Source of the DNA: Bog-756 sp052143895
Lineage (GTDB): Bacteria; Actinomycetota; Acidimicrobiia; Acidimicrobiales; RAAP-2
NCBI GenBank assembly: GCA_052143895.1
Contig: JBKQRT010000339.1
Location: 1-43,586, forward strand
DNA length: 43,586 nt
Direction: 5' to 3'
How positions within the stretch are numbered: the stretch's first letter is position 1; every line of letters begins with the position of its first letter. The translations under genes were made by a program, and so were the position numbers. The notes beneath the pieces were generated by a model. The model saw only the letters and a list, made by a program, of their open reading frames with translations. It searched no databases and had not been told where the DNA came from. Below, in pieces: positions 39,214-43,586 of this stretch.

Positions 39214-39663
39214 TCAGCCCGCATCCTGGCGCAGGGCCGGCACCCTGCCCTGCGCCCGCGCCACCATGTCGGCGAGGGTGAACGACTCGAGATGGGTCCG
39301 CATGTGCTCGCCGACGTCGGCCCAGACCGTGAGCAGGACGCACTGCCCCTCGTGGTCGCAGGCGCCGTTCTCGTGGGGGAGCCCGAAGTCACCGGCCACG
39401 ATCGGTCCGTCGACCGCCGAGACGATCTGGGACAGGGTGATCTCGTCGGGGGGCCTGGCCAGCACGTACCCGCCGCCGACGCCCCGCTTGGAGCGGACCA
39501 GCCCGGCCCCCTTCAGGGCCAGCAGGATCTGTTCGAGGTAGGGCTGGGGAAGACCTGTGCGCTCGGCAATGTCACGTACCGCGGTCGGACCCTCACCGTC
39601 CGTGTGGAGCGCGAGGGACAAGAGCGCCCGGCTCGCATAGTCACCTCGGGTCGAAACCTTCAC
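39214..39663 (-). CDS. Rrf2 family transcriptional regulator
   Basis: Winged-helix regulator. The N-terminal KVSTRGDYASRALLSLALH, recognition region IAERTGLPQPYLEQILLALKGAGLVRSKRGVGGGYVLAR and C-terminal CDHEGQC (C102, C108) are visible. IscR and NsrR bind an Fe-S cluster with three cysteines; only two are seen here, so a cluster would need another ligand (a His or Glu, as in RsrR). GTG 39663 fits a leaderless -10 six nt upstream. No isc or suf gene is adjacent. Length 149. Confidence 0.9.
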   Translation of the reverse strand: MKVSTRGDYASRALLSLALHTDGEGPTAVRDIAERTGLPQPYLEQILLALKGAGLVRSKRGVGGGYVLARPPDEITLSQIVSAVDGPIVAGDFGLPHENGACDHEGQCVLLTVWADVGEHMRTHLESFTLADMVARAQGRVPALRQDAG

Positions 39664-39682
39664 AGGCCCATGCTATTGCCTG
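39663..39682 (-). promoter_or_regulatory. leaderless rrf2 promoter inside an inverted repeat
   Basis: The minus-strand -10 TAGCAT (39675-39670) lies 6 nt before GTG 39663. It is flanked by CAGGC and GCCTG with a 10-bp spacer, a likely autoregulatory operator. Confidence 0.45.
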
Positions 39683-39734
39683 CACGACTCAGGCGGACGG
39701 TCCTCGCGGCACCGGGACGGACGTGCCGCCTGGC

Positions 39735-39755
39735 GACCGCTCGGACCGAGCGGTC
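39735..39755 (-). terminator. 21-bp palindrome at the end of the unknown gene
   Basis: GACCGCTCGG-A-CCGAGCGGTC is a perfect 10-bp inverted repeat overlapping the stop codon of the gene read on the minus strand. It can fold as a hairpin with a tight loop. Confidence 0.55.
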
Positions 39756-40425
39756 AGCGCCCGAGCTTGCCGGCGGCCAGGTCCTCGGCCATCGCCCAGC
39801 CGAAGGCCACCAGCCGTCCACCGCCGACGACGTCGACGCGCTCGAAGAAGGCACACATCTCGCTCGCCGTCGGCGCCTTGGGGCTGGCGAAGTCGAACCC
39901 GCCGGCCTCGCCACCGTCGCCGGCCACCACGAACGTGCGGTCGTCGATCCTCCCGTCTGCACCGAAGCGTTTGGCCAGGCGCCGACCCCACGCCCGCTCC
40001 TCGCCCGTCGCCTTGTGCTCGGGCCCGGGGACCACGTCGGTCAGGCCGGCGAACGCCCGGAACCCTTCGGCCGCCAGGAGCCTGGTCCCGACCAGCACGT
40101 CCTCGTCCGGAAAGGCCAGGAGGGCCCGCCGGTACTTGTCGCCCATCATGGCCCGCAGCACGGTGTCGGCCCGCGAGGTGCGGTCCACGGTGGCCAGCCC
40201 GATCAGCAAGGACGGCGTCCCGCCGATCCGCTCCAGCGTGGAGAAGGAGTAGCCACGGAGCTTGGTCCCCTCCCGGGCCCGGGTGACCAGCACCCACTCC
40301 TCCCGTTGTTTCGAGAGGAACCCGATATCGAAGCGGGGCTCACGCTCGGCGCAGAGGTCAGCCATTTCGGCGAGCTCGGCGTCACTGATCGATGTGCAGT
40401 CCTTGGTCTCCACCTGGATGGACAT
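39754..40425 (-). CDS. conserved-looking protein of unknown function, 223 residues
   Basis: A soluble, mixed alpha/beta protein. The first third alternates charge (SDAELAEMADLCAEREPRFDIGFLSKQREEWVLVTR) and leads into KLRGYSFSTLERIGGTPSLLIGLATVDR, a strand-loop pattern that recalls GNAT acyltransferases, but no acetyl-CoA loop is clear. Later come LLAFPDEDVLVGTRLLAAEGF and GEERAWGRRLAKRFGADG. ATG 40425 begins the well-composed part; the frame upstream is Arg/Pro-rich shadow. It may be lineage-specific. The 237 bp between it and dnaE hold only a hairpin and a possible minus-strand -10 (TAAAAT near 40556). Confidence 0.65.
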   Translation of the reverse strand: MSIQVETKDCTSISDAELAEMADLCAEREPRFDIGFLSKQREEWVLVTRAREGTKLRGYSFSTLERIGGTPSLLIGLATVDRTSRADTVLRAMMGDKYRRALLAFPDEDVLVGTRLLAAEGFRAFAGLTDVVPGPEHKATGEERAWGRRLAKRFGADGRIDDRTFVVAGDGGEAGGFDFASPKAPTASEMCAFFERVDVVGGGRLVAFGWAMAEDLAAGKLGR

Positions 40426-40604
40426 ATGCCGTTCCGTACTCCTCGGTCTCCCTGCGGCGCAATGCCGACGACCCGCGTCTGCCGCGGAGCCCCCACGTCC
40501 TGCCGGCCGGGCCGGACGGATGTGCGGGCCTCCACGCCACGAGCCGTTCACCCATTTTACGGGTTTTGGAGGCGCCTGTCGTATCCGGCCCCAAGAGACG
40601 GCCT

Positions 40605-40651
40605 CCACCTGCCCGCAGGCTGGGGTTCCGGCTCGATGTGCGGGCAGGTGG
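40605..40651 (-). terminator. 13-bp hairpin downstream of dnaE
   Basis: CCACCTGCCCGCA (40605-40617) pairs perfectly with TGCGGGCAGGTGG (40639-40651) across 21 nt, starting 12 nt after the dnaE stop on the minus strand. No U-tract is present, as is common for high-GC terminators. Confidence 0.6.
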
Positions 40652-40662
40652 GGAGGGGCGCC

Positions 40663-43586
40663 TCACCCCTGGATGGCGTTGGGGCCGAGCAGGACCCGGA
40701 GCTCGCCGATCAGGCCCCGGCGGCTGTCCACGTTGAACTCGGGGGGCAGCCGGAGCACCTTGTCGCCGACGTGCAGGTAGACCGAGGAGTCGCCGGGATG
40801 CTCTTTGAGCAGGCGCTTCAGCCCCTCGACCGTCCGGTCGGTGAGCGAGTGGAGGGGGAGGGAGATGCGCAGGTCGGTGGAGCCCTCGACCGCCAGCTCG
40901 GGGCGTTGGATCTCCATGCACACCAGCTTCAGCCGGTCGTCCCGCAGGTCGACCCGGCCCTTGACGACGACGACGGCGTCGTCGTCGAGCAGCGCACCGA
41001 AGTCTGCCATGGTCTTCGGGAACACGAAGACCTCGATCGACGCATTGAGATCCTCGAGGACGAAGGTGGCCATGAGGTCGCCCTTCTTCGTGTAGCGGCG
41101 GACCAGCTCCGTGACGACGCCGCCCACCACCCGAACCAGGCCCTCGCCGCCGAACCCACCCCCCACCCCGACGGCCGTGTCAGGGTCGAAGTCCCGCAGC
41201 TCGGCCAGCGTGCAGTCGGTGAGCCGGGCCAGCGGGGCTTCGAGGCCCATCAGCGGATGGTCGCTGATGTAGAGACCGAGCATCTCCTTCTCGAACGCGA
41301 GTCGGATCGACTTGTCGAACTCGGTGTCCGGGATGGGCACCCGGGTGTCGGCAAAGCCAGTGGCCTGGCCGTCGGTCTCGGGCTCCAGGGTGGCGAAGAG
41401 GGAGACGACGCCGGCATCGTGCTCGCGGCGGCGTTCCAGCGTCCGGTCAACGACGTCCTCGAACACCAGGCACAGCCCGCGCCGGGGGAGCCCGAGCGAG
41501 TCGAACCCGCCGGCCTTGACGAGCGACTCGATGGTCCGTTTGTTGAGGACCTGCGGGTCGACCCGCTGGCAGAAGTCGTAGAAGTCGGCGAACGGCCCGT
41601 TGCGCTCGCGCTCGCCCACGATGTGGGCGACCAGTCCCTCGCCCACGTTGCGCACGGCTGCCAGCCCGAAGGTGATGGCGCCGGGACTGTCCCCCTGCGC
41701 CCCGACGGTGCCCTTCCCGTCGGAGAAGTCGGCGGCGAACTCGGACAGTGAGCGGTTGACGTCGGGGACGAGCACTTCGATGCCGAGGGAGCGGCACTCG
41801 GCGAGGTACACCGCCGTCTTGTCCTTGTTGTCCTTGACCGAGGTGAGGAGGCTGGCGAAGTACTCCACGGGGTAGTGGGCCTTGAGCCACGCCGTCTGGT
41901 AGGCGATGAAGCCGTATCCATAGGAGTGGGACTTGTTGAACGCGTAGTCGGCGAACGGCTCGATGATGTCGAAGAGGGCGGTGCCGAGGGGCTCGCCGTA
42001 GCCCTGGGTGACGCAGCCGGCCACGAACTTCTCGCGCTCGGCCTGGATGAGGGCCCGGATCTTCTTGCCGCACGCCTTGCGCAGGTTGTCCGCCTCGGCC
42101 AGCGTGTAGCCCGCGAACTTCTGGGCCACCCGCATCACCGACTCCTGGTAGATCATCAGCCCGTAGGTGTCCCCGAGGATCTCCTCGAGGTCGGGATGGA
42201 GATAGGCGACCGGCTGGCGGCCGTTCTTACGGTCGGCGTAGTCGCGGTGCATGTTGGCCGCCATCGGGCCCGGACGGTAGAGGGCGACGAGGGCGGCGAC
42301 GTCGTCGAAGGTGGTGGGGGCGAGCGAGCGCATCAGCGAGCGCATCGGGCCGCCCTCCAGCTGGAAGACCCCCATGGAGTCGCCCTTGCGCAGCATGGCG
42401 AAGGTGTCCGGGTCGTCGAGCGCCACCCCGTCGATGTCCGGCCTCGAGCCGGTGGAGATCTCGATGAGGTCGAGGGCCCGTTCGATCACCGAGAGGTTGC
42501 GGAGGCCGAGGAAGTCCATCTTGAGCAGGCCCAGGTCCTCGACCCCGTGCATCTCGTACTGGGTCACGACGGGGGCGTCGTCGGGATTGTTTCCGTCCGG
42601 CTTGCGCTGGACGGGAACGTACTCGGTCAGCGGCTCGTCGGTGATGACCACAGCGGCGGCGTGGATGCCGTCCTGGCGCCGCAGCCCCTCGAGCCCCTTG
42701 GCCACGTCGATCACCCGCTTGGCCTCGGGGTCGGCGTCGTACATAGCCCGCAGCTCGCTGGCGGCGGCGAACCCGTCCTCGTGGCCGTCGACCCGCTCCA
42801 GGCAGGCGGCCAGCGGCGTGTCCCGACCCATCAGCAGCGGTGGCATGGCCTTGGCGATCTTGTCGCCGACGATGTAGGGGTAGCCGAGCACCCGGGCGGC
42901 GTCGCGCACGGCCGCCCGGGCCTTGATGGTGGAGAAGGTGACGATCTGGGCCACATGGTCGGCCCCGTATCGTTCGGCGGCGTACTTGATCATGTCGCCG
43001 CGGTACCGCTCGTCGAAGTCCATGTCGATGTCGGGCATCTGGATGCGGCCCGGGTTGAGGAAGCGCTCGAACAGGAGGTCGTAGCGGATGGGATCGAGGT
43101 CGACAATCTGGAGGCAGTAGGCCACACAGCAGCCGGCGGCCGACCCGCGCCCCGGCCCCACCCGGATCCGTTTGGAGCGGGCGAACCGGATGAGGTCCCA
43201 CACAACCAGGAAGTACGCCGAGAACCCCATGTCCCGGATCACGCCGAGCTCGTAGTCGAGCCGGGACATCACCTCGGCGGGGACCGGCAGGCCGTAGCGC
43301 TCCTTGGCTCCTTCGATGCTCAGGGAGCGCAGATAGTCGGCGGCCCGCTCCTCGTAGGTCGCACCGGTGAACTCGTCGGGCACCGGGAAGCGGGGCAGGC
43401 TCGGACGCCCGAAGTCGATCTCGACGTTGGCCCGCTCGGCGATGAGCAGCGTGTTGTCGCACGCCTCGGGAAGCTCGGCGAAGAGATGGCGCATCTCGCC
43501 GGCCGTCTTCAGGTAGTGCTCCTCACCTTCGAACTTGAACCGCTTCGGGTCGTCGATGCGTGCGCCGGTCTGCACGCACAGGAGGG
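40663..43586 (-). CDS. dnaE: DNA polymerase III alpha subunit, 5' end outside window
   Basis: Replicative C-family polymerase. The frame is open through the window edge; most of the N-terminal PHP domain is missing (it enters at LLCVQTG). Counting from GTG 43575, GPGRGSAAG (140-148) and the catalytic PDIDMDFD (181-188) are intact. So are NKSHSYGYGFIAYQTAWLKAHYP, a helix-hairpin-helix region and an OB-fold (KGDLMATFVLEDLNASIEVFVFP). The PHP start and the domain order mark it as DnaE rather than PolC. A long hairpin follows the stop. It is separated from all neighbours. Confidence 0.97.
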   Translation of the reverse strand, partial: LLCVQTGARIDDPKRFKFEGEEHYLKTAGEMRHLFAELPEACDNTLLIAERANVEIDFGRPSLPRFPVPDEFTGATYEERAADYLRSLSIEGAKERYGLPVPAEVMSRLDYELGVIRDMGFSAYFLVVWDLIRFARSKRIRVGPGRGSAAGCCVAYCLQIVDLDPIRYDLLFERFLNPGRIQMPDIDMDFDERYRGDMIKYAAERYGADHVAQIVTFSTIKARAAVRDAARVLGYPYIVGDKIAKAMPPLLMGRDTPLAACLERVDGHEDGFAAASELRAMYDADPEAKRVIDVAKGLEGLRRQDGIHAAAVVITDEPLTEYVPVQRKPDGNNPDDAPVVTQYEMHGVEDLGLLKMDFLGLRNLSVIERALDLIEISTGSRPDIDGVALDDPDTFAMLRKGDSMGVFQLEGGPMRSLMRSLAPTTFDDVAALVALYRPGPMAANMHRDYADRKNGRQPVAYLHPDLEEILGDTYGLMIYQESVMRVAQKFAGYTLAEADNLRKACGKKIRALIQAEREKFVAGCVTQGYGEPLGTALFDIIEPFADYAFNKSHSYGYGFIAYQTAWLKAHYPVEYFASLLTSVKDNKDKTAVYLAECRSLGIEVLVPDVNRSLSEFAADFSDGKGTVGAQGDSPGAITFGLAAVRNVGEGLVAHIVGERERNGPFADFYDFCQRVDPQVLNKRTIESLVKAGGFDSLGLPRRGLCLVFEDVVDRTLERRREHDAGVVSLFATLEPETDGQATGFADTRVPIPDTEFDKSIRLAFEKEMLGLYISDHPLMGLEAPLARLTDCTLAELRDFDPDTAVGVGGGFGGEGLVRVVGGVVTELVRRYTKKGDLMATFVLEDLNASIEVFVFPKTMADFGALLDDDAVVVVKGRVDLRDDRLKLVCMEIQRPELAVEGSTDLRISLPLHSLTDRTVEGLKRLLKEHPGDSSVYLHVGDKVLRLPPEFNVDSRRGLIGELRVLLGPNAIQG

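Overview
This is a 43.6 kb stretch of a very GC-rich bacterial chromosome. Gene content and order point to an actinobacterium: ftsZ-yfiH-yggS-sepF-yggT-divIVA follows the cell-wall cluster, there is no ftsA, MraZ and SepF are present, and GTG starts and 4-bp stop/start overlaps dominate. Several proteins (an Escherichia-type DapD, a Lys/Ala/Pro-tailed DksA-like protein, an unrecognised 223-residue protein) are unlike the mycobacterial or Streptomyces versions. I suspect class Acidimicrobiia or a near relative; that is inference from memory, not a search. No tRNA, rRNA, CRISPR, insertion sequence or prophage gene was seen. This is core chromosome.

Region 1 (1-10386, all +): the 3' end of a D-Ala-D-Ala carboxypeptidase, thrB, miaB-miaA (tRNA A37 modification), then a nearly gapless run dapF-hflX-dapC-dapD-dapE that supplies meso-diaminopimelate for peptidoglycan and lysine, and an aldo/keto reductase. 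Region 2 (10406-17570): lexA (-) diverges from an SOS-controlled unit made of a tiny ORF and a LysM membrane protein, across a control region with four LexA boxes. nrdR, a PIG-L deacetylase, DNA polymerase IV, a DUF3040 membrane protein, a ROK sugar kinase, a small unknown, an HNH nuclease and a lipoate-ligase-like protein follow.

Region 3 (17844-34932): the division and cell-wall (dcw) cluster, mraZ-rsmH-ftsL-ftsI-murE-mraY-ftsW-murG-murC-murB-ftsQ-ftsZ-yfiH-yggS-sepF-yggT-divIVA. It starts from a promoter overlapped by three MraZ boxes and has a second promoter before ftsZ. Strikingly, murF (normally between murE and mraY) and murD (normally between mraY and ftsW) are both absent. The murD position holds 183 bp starting with a 21-bp tandem repeat.

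Region 4 (35021-43586): a DksA-like protein with a histone-H1-like tail, lspA and an RluD-type pseudouridine synthase in one operon; then a sigma-70 gene (-) with an ECF-type promoter, a histidine phosphatase (+), an Rrf2 regulator (-), an unknown protein (-) and dnaE (-), whose 5' end lies beyond the window.

The window is dominated by growth functions: precursor supply (dap genes), lipid-linked precursor synthesis (murE, mraY, murG, murC, murB), septal synthesis (ftsW, ftsI, ftsQ, ftsL, ftsZ, sepF), polar growth (divIVA), and a DNA-damage switch (lexA, LysM protein, dinB) that may halt division. A recurring feature is a TANNNT -10 hexamer 6-7 nt before a start codon with no ribosome-binding site, which suggests many leaderless mRNAs. 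No wholly new system was proven. The best leads are the SOS control region with its leaderless micro-ORF, the missing murD/murF with a repeat at the murD position, the CTG start of yfiH, and the open stretch before rsmH.
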